Assembly (NCBI GenBank): GCA_032629725.1
Contig: JAFEVB010000022.1
Location: 1-64,000 of the forward strand
Origin: Gremmenia infestans
Lineage: Eukaryota; Ascomycota; Leotiomycetes; Helotiales; Hamatocanthoscyphaceae
Length of the DNA: 64,000 bases
Reading direction: 5' to 3'
In this document: positions 13,135-24,202 of the stretch, one piece after another
How the letters are laid out: each line of letters begins with the position of its first letter
Position numbering within the stretch: the first letter of the stretch is position 1
Notes under the pieces: model-generated
Told to the model about the DNA's origin: nothing
The model's input: the letters and a program-made list of their open reading frames with translations, nothing else
The model's database searches: none
Made by a program: the position numbers and the translations under genes

Positions 13135-13206
13135 TAGCTGATATTAGTCTCGATCTAATGACCTCAAGGTTATGAGCCTCGCGCGCTTCCGCTGCGCCAA
13201 TCAGCT
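13135..13206 (-). tRNA. Initiator tRNA-Met (anticodon CAU)
   Basis: Read on the minus strand, this 72-base sequence folds as a eukaryotic initiator tRNA. The acceptor stem AGCTGAT/ATCAGCT pairs at all seven positions, including the A1-U72 pair typical of initiators. The anticodon loop is CTCATAA on a CGAGG/CCTTG stem. The T arm is ATTAG-ATCGAGA-CTAAT with perfect pairing, and the loop begins ATCG, the initiator form instead of TTCG. An A/B-box-like interior is present, and a T6 run (complement of A6 at 13,114-13,119) lies about 16 bases downstream as a Pol III terminator. No intron. The stems are AU-rich compared with the fungal sequences I know, yet pairing is kept. Confidence 0.85.
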
Positions 13207-13209
13207 TTG

Positions 13210-14680
13210 TTCTCCTGGTTGTTTTAATAATAGAGAAGTCAATTTAATATATAACCCTCTAATAAAACCCTACTCAACTTGGAGATCCAACTTCGGGCAG
13301 TTGGAAAGAGTGAGTCAAAGCCTTGGTATACTAAAGAGAATCTGGTATAGATATTAAATATTCCTATAGGAATTCATATCATAACTATTAAGAAGATTTA
13401 AGTGTTACTAAAAAAAGACTTTTGCTGAAAATCAATTTGATGCACCGATATGTCTTCTTAGGGAGTCTCTTTATTCATTATAGTAGTAGGTAGTAAAAAA
13501 TATATTATTCAAGTTTAGCCTACTTGGACATGTTATAATATTTCTGTTTAACTATTTGACAGTGCAGAATGTTTTACGTAGTAATAGAGCGTAAAGGTAA
13601 GAGATGTCCCTAATTCGTTTATCCTAACGACCATTACTAGTCGTAAATTCAGGTCTTAAAACAAGAGAAATGGTTATAGTTTAGGGCAGCAAAACTCTTC
13701 CCTATCTTATATTAATGTCGAAATTATATTATGCGTTGATAAACCACCTTAAAGTTATGTGTTAAAGTAGTAAAGAGCAGCTGAATATATAATTAGTTCA
13801 CGATGGTATGCCTTGTGACAAATCTTTTAAAGTTTTATAAGCCGGGGAAAATAAGATGTATGAAGGGTTTTAATTGGAATAAGTGATAGCAAACTGCAAG
13901 ACAGTCTGTCGATTATCGCTGACTCTACAGAAAAGATAGCATAAGCATAGTTAAAATTATAGTAGATAGTCTCAAATTATATAAAGAGATATAATCGATC
14001 GCCGATTCGCTAGGATTTCTTCACACGTTACATACATATAAGATCGAGAGTCCTAGTACTATAGTCTTGTTGGCCAAGTCTAGCATGCCTAGTGAGTCGC
14101 CGTGCAGGTAAAGAAGAAGATGCTTGCGATTTGTGATGATTAGGTTAATATAAAGTAAAGAACAGGAAAGTTACAAGATTTAGTCTCAGTCGGGAAGGGG
14201 GGTTGTTACTGGGTTTCCCGCAAAAAGACTAGATCAACGAGTCGGAAACAGGTAGAACATGGAAGGAGAAACATCCATCCTGCTAATCTAACATCTGTTA
14301 AAACCCCAAATAATAGGAGAAAAGCGCGCTTGTACTCGACAGGGACTAGAAATGCGATTCGAGATTCACGTGCATGTCTCTATTGCGAAAAGGTACGTAA
14401 GGAAACAGAACATTCATAGTATTTCCATGCCGGGCCATAATTTGATAAGGAATATATAAGCAACCCCGAGAACCAGAACACCTAGCGTCATGTAACTCAC
14501 CAAGGTGTGTGTAAAAGGGATGAATAAGGATGTAAAGTAAGGACAATTCCTATACCTACCGAGTGTATGTACCCCGCCACAGACTGTACCCCGCGCCAAG
14601 CCACAGGTCCAACCAAGAGCTTTTAGACATACGCGAAGCTCCTGAATGGCATCAATTTACAAAATTTGAAGTCTCGCTCA
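13210..14680. other. Intergenic, AT-rich patches, no gene seen
   Basis: No convincing coding frame. Composition is intermediate between the RIP block and the gene island, becoming normal toward 14,000. The last few hundred bases should hold the promoter and 5' leader of the phosphodiesterase gene. Confidence 0.45.
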
Positions 14681-14681
14681 A

Positions 14682-16148
14682 TTGACCCAACCGATCGATA
14701 GAATGACCGCTCCCCCTTTGGTCATCCGCAATCTTACCTTCAATTCTCTCGAATTGAAGCTCCTCGAGCGCTTTGAAGCGGCTCACTCGTCCCCTAACAA
14801 GGGCGGGGGTCTCGTCACTCGCACTCTCAGTGGTCTTATGAGCAATATCACAAGTCCATCTTCACACCAGCTTGCTGCCAAGTCTGAGAGTTTTAGCAAC
14901 CACGATGTGTCTGTGCGAATTGGCCCCTTCGAATCCAAACCCACCGACATCCAACCGAATGCCAAGGAAGTGTTACGATTGACCTTCGAGGTCGAGGGAC
15001 AGAGATACAGAATAGACACCCCGACTCCCTCCCAGCGCTCGACAGTCCTTACACCACTCTCTCCTAACCCGCTGTTCGAATTCACTGGCATATACCTCCC
15101 ACAATCCTCCCATCTCGCGCTTTACTCTTCCGCGAATCTAGAATCATGGATGAGCAAACATATGAACGAAACGCCCCTTTCAGCACTCAGTATTCCCGGT
15201 ACACACAACTCACCAACGCATCATAAAGCCCTCCCCTCTGTCCGTTGCCAAGCAGTCAGCGTAAAAGACCAGCTCGATAACGGGGTGCGCTTCCTCGATA
15301 TCAGAGTCCAGCCCGAAAGCCCCGACGACCCCTCCAAAGACGGCCTCATCCTCGTCCATAGCGCGTTCCCAGTCTCCCTCACGGGCACCAAGTACTTCCG
15401 CGACCTAATCAATACCGTGTTCGCCTTTTTAAACGACAATCCGACCGAAACAATCATCATATCTCTTAAGCGCGAAGGAGTTGGGAGGTCTACAGACCAA
15501 CAACTTAGTAAGATATTGAAGGACCACTATGCCAATGATCCAAATCGTTGGTTCACCGAGAATCGTATCCCAAATCTAGCAGAAACTCGAAGCAAAGTTG
15601 TTCTTCTGCGGCGGTTTTGCCTTGACGATTCCCTAAAAGGCGAGAATGGCGGTGCTGGCTGGGCTATCGACGGTGAATCTTGGCCTGACAACTGCGCCGA
15701 CGGGACTTGCTCAAGTGGTGAGATCCGCGTGCAAGATTTTTACGAGGTCGCTGAGAGTGTGAACATCGAGAAGAAGATCACCTTCTCCACAGACCATCTT
15801 CAGAAAGCTGCTCAAGGTGTTTGTTCGTTACCAGGTGGTGCGAATGCTGCTGCTGCGGAGGCGGCCAAGCAGCCGTTCTTTATCAATTTTTTGAGTGCTT
15901 CGAATTTCTGGAGAGCAAATTGCTGGCCGGATAGAATTGCGGCCAAGGTAAACCCGAGTATCACTGATTTCCTGTGTAGGAGGCATAATGAGCCTGCAGA
16001 GATAGGGGGGCCGGATGGGGGAGAAGGTAGGAAGGTAGGAGATGGAAGTACTGGAATCGTGGTTTGCGATTGGGTTGGTAATAATGGGGATTGGGATTTG
16101 GTTAGATGTATTGTTGGGATGAATTCCAAGTTGGAGTTAAGGGATTGA
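14682..16148 (+). CDS. PI-PLC X-domain phosphodiesterase (PLC-like)
   Basis: A 488-residue intronless protein of the PLC-like phosphodiesterase superfamily, closest in layout to bacterial-type phosphatidylinositol phospholipase C. The X domain spans about residues 155-300. It has the first catalytic His in SIPGTHNS (H175), the LDIRVQ block (D206, R208) and the second His in LVHSAF (H226), with spacing typical of the family. The N-terminal 150 residues resemble no domain I can name. No signal peptide or transmembrane segment is evident, so a cytosolic or peripheral enzyme is likely. It converges on the ribosomal protein gene, with only about 105 bases between stops. The start is the first ATG of the long frame. 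The substrate is not shown by the sequence. Confidence 0.85.
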   Translation: MTQPIDRMTAPPLVIRNLTFNSLELKLLERFEAAHSSPNKGGGLVTRTLSGLMSNITSPSSHQLAAKSESFSNHDVSVRIGPFESKPTDIQPNAKEVLRLTFEVEGQRYRIDTPTPSQRSTVLTPLSPNPLFEFTGIYLPQSSHLALYSSANLESWMSKHMNETPLSALSIPGTHNSPTHHKALPSVRCQAVSVKDQLDNGVRFLDIRVQPESPDDPSKDGLILVHSAFPVSLTGTKYFRDLINTVFAFLNDNPTETIIISLKREGVGRSTDQQLSKILKDHYANDPNRWFTENRIPNLAETRSKVVLLRRFCLDDSLKGENGGAGWAIDGESWPDNCADGTCSSGEIRVQDFYEVAESVNIEKKITFSTDHLQKAAQGVCSLPGGANAAAAEAAKQPFFINFLSASNFWRANCWPDRIAAKVNPSITDFLCRRHNEPAEIGGPDGGEGRKVGDGSTGIVVCDWVGNNGDWDLVRCIVGMNSKLELRD

Positions 16149-16253
16149 GACACCCCTCTGGATGAAGACAAAGCAATGAGCGTACGATCTGGTTTCGCTG
16201 ATATACACAAGTTTTTAAATCTACATATAGAATACAAGGCCACAAAGCCTGCT

Positions 16254-17273
16254 TTATGATTTCTCTTCAGAAGCTTTCTCCTCATCTTCCAACATAATAC
16301 GTCGTCCTTCAACTGTAAAGTACAAGCTCTTCCCAGCACTCTCCAGTGTGTTCGTCACACCAGCCCCAGCACTTTGCAACATGGCCACCAGCTGTCCTCG
16401 TAAGCCCTCCAATCCACCATCAATACCCCCAACCCATTTCGTCCCATCTACATCAAAGACCTTGCCCTCCACACGGGCGCCCAGCAGCAAGAGCTTCTGC
16501 ATCCCGCTCTGTACAGGCGGGTCATGCCACCCAGGGTTTGCCCTCCTTGTCGGGGCTGGAAACTGTGGAGGGCTGGGCGAGAGTATGGATAGGGCAGCTC
16601 TCAGATGAAACGGCGAGACAGTCGGGAAAGTCAAAACTGCCAATGGTCCTGACAGTAATGGGGCCAGGGTATGCGTTTTCTTTGCCGTAGCATCGTGGGC
16701 GGCTTTAGACAATGTATGCGTCAAATCCGATCCGTCTGACTTCAAGACCGGAATTGCGGCAGAGGAATGCGTAGATGGATCGGTAGGGTGAGGCGTTGAG
16801 GGTGAAGTTTCTGGCTTGTAGAATTCGACAATTTTCAAAGCCGAGGAGAAGATGCCGGTTTGGATGATCTGCATCTTTACCCCTTCTTCCAATTGTTCTG
16901 CTGGAAAGCCAGCAGCCACTCTAGCTTCATCCACTTTTCGCAGAGCGAGGGAAAGTTCGCGCCGTATCGCGCTCCACTCGTTGGACTTAAGATTGTTATG
17001 TTGGAAGAGGAGCATCAGGGGGGTCGAACGGAGGAGTGATGCATATTGTCGGAGCAGCTGTGACTTTCTGAACTCGGGAGGCTTATAGGAGGGTGGTTGC
17101 GTTGGTGAATATCGTGCTATAGGAGCTTCTCCCCTTGTCATTCGCTCATGAGAGGCAGCGGGAGTGATTGCTGTAGCTGTAGCCGTAGCATATTGACGTC
17201 GAATCTTTAATGGTCGTTTACATCTTAAGATTGAGGCCATTGCCCTTGATGGTGGGGATATTCTTGGTGGCAT
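16254..17273 (-). CDS. MRPL11: Mitochondrial large-subunit ribosomal protein uL10m
   Basis: A 339-residue protein of the uL10 family, the mitochondrial counterpart of yeast Mrpl11, part of the stalk base of the mitoribosome. The N-terminus (about residues 1-45) is rich in Arg, Ser, Ala and Thr with few acids, as expected for a mitochondrial targeting sequence. The L10 core begins with RKSQLLRQYASLLRSTPLMLLFQ near residue 70 and continues through WSAIRRELSLALRK and LSGPLAVLTFPTVSPFHLRAAL. It is one exon. It is transcribed away from the anthranilate phosphoribosyltransferase gene, with 288 bases between start codons. A Pro/Thr/Ser-rich insert lies around residues 155-175. Confidence 0.85.
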   Translation of the reverse strand: MPPRISPPSRAMASILRCKRPLKIRRQYATATATAITPAASHERMTRGEAPIARYSPTQPPSYKPPEFRKSQLLRQYASLLRSTPLMLLFQHNNLKSNEWSAIRRELSLALRKVDEARVAAGFPAEQLEEGVKMQIIQTGIFSSALKIVEFYKPETSPSTPHPTDPSTHSSAAIPVLKSDGSDLTHTLSKAAHDATAKKTHTLAPLLSGPLAVLTFPTVSPFHLRAALSILSPSPPQFPAPTRRANPGWHDPPVQSGMQKLLLLGARVEGKVFDVDGTKWVGGIDGGLEGLRGQLVAMLQSAGAGVTNTLESAGKSLYFTVEGRRIMLEDEEKASEEKS

Positions 17274-17561
17274 CCTGGATGTTCAATTAGAAAAGATCAA
17301 ACGGGGTTTGATTAGTGGGTGAAATTGCTTACCTGCCGAATTACTCTCCTAAAAAGCTGCTGAGATGTTCACGGATCTAAATTGTATATCAAAAAGTTCT
17401 AATGTAGACTAGCGCTTCCAAATTGTGAGGCCTTAAAAATCTCAGGTATCATTAATCCATCATGCCTCAATCTGTAAGGTACCACATTGAGATCACCTGC
17501 CTACGACCCCCAATCATTTTCTTTTGGTTCAACTATTGAGATAAATTGATTAACGAGAAAC
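17274..17561. promoter_or_regulatory. Shared promoter region, uL10m / anthranilate PRT
   Basis: The 288 bases between two divergent start codons must contain both promoters and both 5' leaders. I see no certain TATA element. Co-regulation is possible but not shown. Confidence 0.5.
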
Positions 17562-18865
17562 ATGGGTTCTGGAGTTGAGTCAAGTTCTGAAAATATCTCC
17601 ATAACCCCATTACTCCGAAGACTATGGCCGTCACCAGGTGATAACAATGTCACGGCCGAGGAGATTGCTCTGGCCATATCCCACATCTTCACAGATCAAC
17701 TATCTCCAGTTCAGACAGGTGCCCTTCTCACATGCTTGCATTTCACTGGCTGGGATCGAAGAGCAGATGTCATTGCGAAATGCGCCGAGGCAATGCGACA
17801 AGCTGCTACTCAAATAGACAGAAAGAGACTAGCAAGTGTTGTGAAAGCTCGAGGCCGGCCAGAGGGTGATTACAAAGGGGGCCTTGTGAGTATGAATGTA
17901 TCCGTTGTATCATATATATATACTAAGAAACATTCTAGTGTGATATTGTTGGAACTGGAGGTGACTCGCATAACACCTTCAATATCTCCACAACTTCATC
18001 GATTCTGGCATCATCTCTTCTACTTCTGAGCAAGCATGGCAACAAAGCCTCAACCTCTAAATCAGGTTCAGCAGATCTGCTCAATGCTACTCAACCTACA
18101 GCTCCAAATCTTATGGCCGTCACCCCAGAGACACTCGCTAGTATTTACGAGAAGAGCAATTACTCATTTCTTTTTGCCCCAGTGTTTCATCCAGGCATGA
18201 GATACGTTGCTCCAATCCGGAAAGAACTTGGATGGAGAACTATTTTTAATTTACTTGGGCCATTAGCCAACCCAATTGAAGGGAGCATCGAAGCTCGACT
18301 TCTGGGGGTAGCTCGAAGAGACATCGGACCTGTGTTTGCGGAAGCCTTGAAGATTATTGGATCAACTAAGGCCTTGATTGTTTGCGGCGAAGAGGACCTC
18401 GATGAAATCAGTTGTGCAGGTAAAACCTACTGCTGGAGACTCGTAAATCGTTCGACTCATGAAAATCCCTCGGCAAGTGATGTCGATGTCGAAAGCTTCA
18501 CTATTTCACCTGCGGATTTTGGATTACCATCGCATGCTTTGAAAGATGTCTCTCCTGGCAAAGAGCCCCATGAAAACGCAGGGATCTTGACGAAGCTGCT
18601 CCAGAATGAACTACCACGGGATGATCCAATTCTCGATTTCGTTCTGATGAACACGGCGGCTTTATTTGTTGTTTCAGGGGTGTGTGAGGCGGATACAAGT
18701 GATTTGGGGCATGGCGATGATGGGAAGGTCATTACGGAGAGAGGTCCGGGTGGGGGCAGATGGAAAGAAGGAGTTCGAAGAGCAAGATGGGCAGTTGAGG
18801 GTGGTGAAGCCTGGAGGCAGTGGAGGCAATTCGTAGAGGTGAGCAATAGCTTTGGGAGGAGTTAA
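17562..18865 (+). CDS. TRP4: Anthranilate phosphoribosyltransferase (tryptophan synthesis)
   Basis: The enzyme joins anthranilate and PRPP to give phosphoribosyl-anthranilate, the second step of tryptophan synthesis. Exon 1 is 17,562-17,885 and exon 2 is 17,939-18,865. The 53-base intron (GTGAGT...TTCTAG) keeps frame and joins YKGGL to CDIVGTGGDS, giving 416 residues. The N-terminal helical domain holds LSPVQTGALLTCL. The PRPP-binding GTGGDS loop is at 113-118, the KHGN motif at 140-143, and the substrate region includes FAPVFHPGMRYVAPIRKELGWRTIFNLLGPLANP in pieces. Length is slightly above the yeast Trp4 size. Without the splice a reader would see two unrelated frames. Confidence 0.92.
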
Positions 18866-19395
18866 TGGAGCCGGTCTAGATAAAAGGTGTGTTGGTAAAA
18901 GTTACACTTCTGGGAGAGAATATCACAAGATTTCAACTTCTCAATGCTTTATCGTAAGGGGGAAGGTGGTAGTAGAAGTATAAGATAGCTATGTAACATC
19001 ATGTTTCGGATCAACATCCTCCTTCATCCATAATTGGAATACTTGATCTAATGATTCTACATACGCCGGCCACCAGAGGTGTAAATAATTGATTGAACGA
19101 CTCGGGGACTGACGGTCCGATATCGTCCCTTCCTTAGGTACCTTTGTAATGCAACCTTCACTTTGTACTGCAACCTTTAATTTGTACCTGCCTTTCCCTT
19201 TCCCTTTCCCTTTCCTTGACTACGGCATATGGTTTTGTGTTTTAGAAGCTTAGCTTATTCACAGCCTAACGAAAAATAACGAGCGAGCGAGGGGCATTCC
19301 CAACCCCTCCATAAAAGCCAACCCACCCCCACTTCAACACATCCTTTTTGTTTACTTACCAAGTACTTCCCAACGAAACGTGCAAAACACCCACG
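18866..19395. promoter_or_regulatory. Intergenic with CT-rich promoter tract
   Basis: No gene. A (CCCTTT)n pyrimidine tract at 19,191-19,217 and a repeated TTTGTACTGCAACCTTTAAT-like phrase just before it lie about 200 bases upstream of the dehydrogenase start. CT-rich tracts are common just upstream of transcription starts in filamentous fungi; the role here is inferred. Confidence 0.5.
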
Positions 19396-20685
19396 ATGAG
19401 CAAGCCACAAATTCTCCAATTGGGAGAAATAGACCAGTATGTCTTCCCAATTCCAAAGCCCCCCTCCGCCTCAAACCAGCCCTTCTCATTCACTTCCATG
19501 CTAACCTATGAACAGCGCAAAGAAAGAATGGGCTACCCTATCCTCAATCGGCGAGCTTATTGAACCTAAAGCACGTTCGCGAGAAGAGTTTATTGCAGAG
19601 TGCAAGAAAGGCGCCTTTGACAAGGTGGTGGTTGCGTACCGGACGTTCCAGAGCGTCGCGATTACCGGGCTGGTGGACGAGGAGCTGGTGGCAGCGTTGC
19701 CGAAGAGCTTGAAGTTTATTGCTCACAATGGTACTTTGCCCCTACTTCAAGATGCCTAGTTAAGGAGGAGGGTTCCAAGGGTGTGGATTTGGACTTGGTT
19801 GACAGATAAATCCAGGAGCTGGATATGACCAAATCGACGTCCACGCCTGCACCGCGAAGGGCATCCGAGTCAGCAATGTGCCAACAGCCGTCGATGATGC
19901 TACAGCAGATGTGAACATGTTCCTCATACTCGGAGCATTACGTGGATTCAATACCTGTATTCTCCCCCAACCCACCAAGTACGACAATGACACTAGCTAA
20001 CAGTTCACCAAAGCAATGATGGCTCTCCGCAATGGCCACTGGAAAGGCTCCCCACCTCCACCTCTAGGCCATGATCCCCAAGGAAAAGTCCTTGGAATTC
20101 TAGGCATGGGCGGCATCGGCAGAAATCTAATGAAGAAAGCCGCGGCCTTTGGCATGACAATCCAGTACTACAACCGCTCGCCATTATCCGAGGAGCTGAG
20201 TGGTGGCGCCAAGTATGTTAGCTTTGAGGAGCTGTTGAAGACGAGTGACGTGCTTTCTCTTAATCTACCTCTGAATGTAAGTCATATCTCCATATTGCGG
20301 CTCGTGAAAGGTAGATAGGGATATGAAGGTTAACGAAAGATAGAAACAAACCCGCCACATAATCTCCACCAAAGAATTCGAGCTCATGAAAAAGGGCGTT
20401 GTTATCGTCAATACAGCCCGAGGTGCCGTAATGGACGAAGAAGCACTCGTGCGCGCCCTCGACAATGGCAAAGTCTGGTCCTGTGGTCTCGACGTCTTCG
20501 AAGAGGAACCGAGAGTTCACGCCGGCTTGATTGCGAACCAGAACGTGATGTTGGTACCACATATGGGAACCTGGACAGTGGAGACGCAGAGGAAGATGGA
20601 GATCTGGTGCATTGATAATGTGAGGAGCGCAGTGGAGAAGGGAAAGTTGATGAGTCCGGTTGGAGAGCAGAAGGACATGGAATGA
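19396..20685 (+). CDS. GOR1: D-isomer 2-hydroxyacid dehydrogenase (glyoxylate reductase-like)
   Basis: Five exons: 19,396-19,436, 19,516-19,730, 19,816-19,956, 20,014-20,276 and 20,344-20,685. All junctions are GT/AG and keep one frame, giving 333 residues. Joins read EIDHAKKEW, HNGAGYDQID, GFNTSMMALRNG and LPLNKQTRHII. The NAD(P)-binding GMGGIG is at 163-168. The catalytic residues are Arg246 (NTARGA), Glu in FEEEP (about 275) and His293 (VPHMGT). The size and the AGYDQIDV block fit the glyoxylate/hydroxypyruvate reductase subgroup like yeast Gor1, which reduces glyoxylate to glycolate. The exact substrate cannot be read from sequence. The third intron could alternatively end at 20,003, but only the 20,013 acceptor keeps frame. 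Confidence 0.88.
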
Positions 20686-21895
20686 ATGAAATGAAGCGGT
20701 GTGGTGATGACGATGATGATGGATAGACGCTCCTTTGGGTATTCTTGCGCTTGCTAAGAGACCAAAAGAACATACCTCCGTAGACCGATTTCATGAATAG
20801 ATGACGAGCAATAAACAAATGACTTTACTACTATCTTATGTTCCCTATGTCTAGCTAGAAAGGCTAATGCTAGTGCTCCGTAACAAACAGATCATTTGTT
20901 CGAGCCCCAATATCTTGACCTGGTACCATTTTCATGTTCCCTGCTAGAGATCTCTATCCCTAGCACCTGCATCTCGGGCAGCACCTCGGTCCTTTAAACC
21001 CCACGGGTTCCTACATCTAGGATGGATCATCTACTACGAGCCCAAGTGGTGTCATGAAACACTGGAATGTTACTGTGGAGTGATTAGTGAACACGGGGGA
21101 AGAAAGTTTAAAGCAAGGGGGGAACGTTCTGTCTTTCGTCGTGGATCTTCTTGCGGATTAGAGGAATAGCGGAGGAGAGGTTGTTGTCGCTTGAAAACTA
21201 GAAGTCTTGTGTGTTATTACTCAGGTCAGGCGGCTTGGAGTCAAGCACGTTGCAATTGAAAGTGAAAGGAAGCAAAATAGCGATGCGTATTACAAGCTTT
21301 TTTTTGTCTCGTGGTCATCTAATCCTACACAAGGAAACACGCTCCATCTACCATCCAGCTTTTCATTCCCTATGATCAGAAGTCTAGATGTAGCTCCCTG
21401 GCTAGGTTGTTCTTCGCAACTGCCATTTTCCCTTTCCCACCCAATTTTCATCATTCTATACGCAGAAGAAAAAAGCAAACCGCCAGATTTTGTCTTTCCT
21501 GATCCATAAGGTTACATCTTGTAGTTCGCCTGCAAGGAAAAATATCCTTCCCACTGCATACGTGTTTATGGATTGTGCGCCTCTGGTGACAACACATCGT
21601 AAATCGAGCAGTAAAAGGAGTATGACCCAATTTCCCCTTTTCAATGCCGCAAGAAAAGGTAGTTGAGATAGATGAGTACAATGCAAGAACGCCGTAAAAA
21701 CACCCCATAAACACCATTGAATAAGACCAGGAACATTGAGTTGTCATTTTGAGGTCAGAAAGAGAATCGGAGATCTAGTCTCCGTTATTGACGTTTTTGT
21801 GTTGTTATACCAAGCGCACAACCAGGAAAGGGGCATTTTTTAAGGATTCGTCTAAACTACTGCAAAATGCCCCATAAATAGCTGACTGAAGGCGA
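20686..21895. other. Intergenic between convergent genes, no gene seen
   Basis: About 1.2 kb between the stop of the dehydrogenase and the stop of the transcription factor, which point at each other. It should contain both 3' untranslated regions. Small open frames here have no recognisable product. A GTTCGAGCCC phrase near 20,897 resembles a tRNA T-loop but has no matching arms. Confidence 0.5.
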
Positions 21896-24202
21896 TTAAT
21901 CGGATTTTGTCACCGGAGTTGGTGCAGCTGCTGGAGGTGCAGCAGGGGTTGGGACCGCAGTCCAGGAGCGGGTAGCAAGTTCACACAATCGTCGAATGAC
22001 GTTTGTAGTTCCGCCACCTGTACCTTCGTCGTTAATGAACTTTTTGGCAACAGCTAACTTCGACTTGTTGTCGGACTCATCGAAGTGAAGTGGTGCATCA
22101 CTGTCAGTGTACTCGGACACACGGTGACCAAGAGCACGGACAATGGCAATGGAGTAGAGAACATCCCGGTTCTCTCTACCATCAAGAAGATTTCTCAGAG
22201 CACCAGTAGTGTCGTCAATAGCCTTAGCCTCACTTGGGTCATCATCACGGAGGCAGACGAAGTTGCCGAGCGTGTACCAGAACTCCAACTCTCTTAGTCG
22301 ATGATGATCAGTGCTTCCCTGGACAGGGGCTGTAAGCCTGTTACTGGTTGCAACTCTGCCTGTCAACAGATTCTCAAACACCGTCAAGCGATTGGCAGCT
22401 TCGGTGGCATCATCAGTTGGTGGAACGACTGGTCCCTTGGTCTCGCTTTTAATACCATTAGCAGCACCTTCGGCAGTAGCGGCTTGTTGAACCATTGTTG
22501 CAAGCCCCCAGACGAGTCTGGCCTCAACGCTGGAGGTAACGGCAATCTGCTTTGGATCGGCTGTATGACTTGTCTTGGCGAAATGGGCGAGCAGAAGGCC
22601 GAATTTATCCAGCACTGCCCGATCAGTGGTCAACCTCTTCACACCATTCTCAGAAGGGAACCATTTGGATTCGAGGAAACCTTCGAGACCAGGGGCATAA
22701 ATACTATAGTAGAGGTGCTTGGCTTCTTCGAGCAGGGGCGAGCCTTGGGAGAAGTCACCGCCGCGCAGACCAGGAATGGGAGGGGCACCGAGGGTGAGGA
22801 GTTGTTCGATGGAGCGTTTTGCTGGAAAAGTCGTGTAAGCGGCTGTGTCTTCAAAGAACGAACTTGAAGGGGAGAAGGAGGACGCGCCACCTCTAAGGTG
22901 GGGTGTATCGGATGTAACAGAGAAGGGGCTTGCGCTCTGCAATGCTCGCTTTAAATCATCGCGGAAAGTTGGCATACCTGATGTGGTGGGCTGAAATATA
23001 TTGCTAGCAGCAGTGGAAGGGGTAGCAGCCTCCAAAGCTGGATCAATGGCGGAGGCGTAGTCGTACTGTCCACTGCCGGAGCCAGGAGAACTGACTCCGG
23101 CAGAGAGGGCGGGATCGTAGGCCATGCTGACGGGAGCACCGTAACCACCGAGAATCTGCGATTGATTACCGTACGGGTTCGCAGTGGCGGTCGAGCCTGC
23201 TTGGGAGGGGGCAGAGCTTGGGGCTGGCTGGATATTTGGAGGCCCTGGTTGTTGCTTGAATATGGGATCGTAGCCCAGGCAGTCCCGCTTGGATTTTTGA
23301 CAGTTGCGACACGCCGGATGCTGCTCGTCACACTGGTGGTGGAAGGTATTAGCAATGCGCACAATGAATGAATGATCTTTGCTCGACTCCGAGGGTAAAG
23401 ACAGAGTAATATGCAGATGTACGAGTAGCACTTCTAATTGTTCGCGATCGATAAAGTCGCTGGCTCGCTTTCGGCTCTGCGCTCTTCTGGAGCTCACATG
23501 GCCTCTCGCCTACTCTTAGGTAGATTCGCTTGCTTCAAATAAACGAAAAGATCGCGAAGAACGTCGTCCATCCTCGTCTTACATCCATCAAATCGAAGAA
23601 ATCACCAGAATTGGAACGCGATGTACTGACCTTGATGCGACGTTTCCTGCACGTCAGGCAACCAGTCTTGGTCCGCCGCTTGATCTCCTACGCAACCGAA
23701 TGTCAGCAAATCCGAATTTCCCATCACGATTGCGCCGACGCACCTTTTTATGACGACCGCCGCTCATCACACGGGCATCGGTGGCAGGGAGAGCATAGCG
23801 CATCTGGTTAGGGTCGGAGGTTACGCTGGCATAATGAGAGGGGTGTGGCAATTGACCCCCATAGTAGGGCTGGTTCATGGCGGGATTCATTGGCGCCTGG
23901 GCTGGATCGAGGGTTCGCATACTAGGTAGGGACATATTGCTGCCGGAGATGTTACTGCCTGTTGGCGATGCGCGATACGGTTCGGACTGTTGGTTGTTGG
24001 GAGGAGGATATTGGTAATTGGGATTTGGATTCGAGAGGGAAGGCGACGGGTAGGAGCCGGCCTGCTGTGCATTCGACATGGAGGGCGAGGACGGGGCTGA
24101 CCCGTTCTGAAGGTTTGAATGCGAGGAAAGATGAGGAGAGTCTCTCTGCGCCATGTGAGTCCGGACGAGACAGGTGTTGGTAGTGATGTGTCTGTCTGTC
24201 AA
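21896..24202 (-). CDS. Zn2Cys6 fungal transcription factor
   Basis: Three exons on the minus strand: 24,202-23,744, 23,687-23,631 and about 23,332-21,896, giving about 650 residues. Exon 2 is only 57 bases and supplies EIKRRTKTGCLTCRKRRIK; exon 3 continues CDEQHPACRNCQKSKRDC. Together they form a perfect Zn2Cys6 cluster, with Cys at about 163, 166, 173, 180, 183 and 190 and a basic linker, that binds DNA as a nuclear regulator. The second intron (about 298 bases) splits the cluster. The N-terminus is rich in Ser, Pro, Asn and Gln, and so is the stretch after the cluster. The C-terminal 300 residues are helical and Ala-rich. The true start may be the next Met (24,151, MAQRDSPHL). Target genes are unknown. 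Confidence 0.85.

Noticed and set aside
15812..16339. Minus-strand frame of 175 codons overlapping the phosphodiesterase and uL10m ends
   Set aside because: Shadow of two well-supported genes; composition and product make no sense as a protein.
20855..20915. tRNA-like phrase with GTTCGAGCCC
   Set aside because: No matching T stem, anticodon arm or acceptor stem could be built.
22301..22867. Long plus-strand frame (188 codons)
   Set aside because: It is antisense to the transcription factor's exon 3, whose own frame is longer and carries a known domain.
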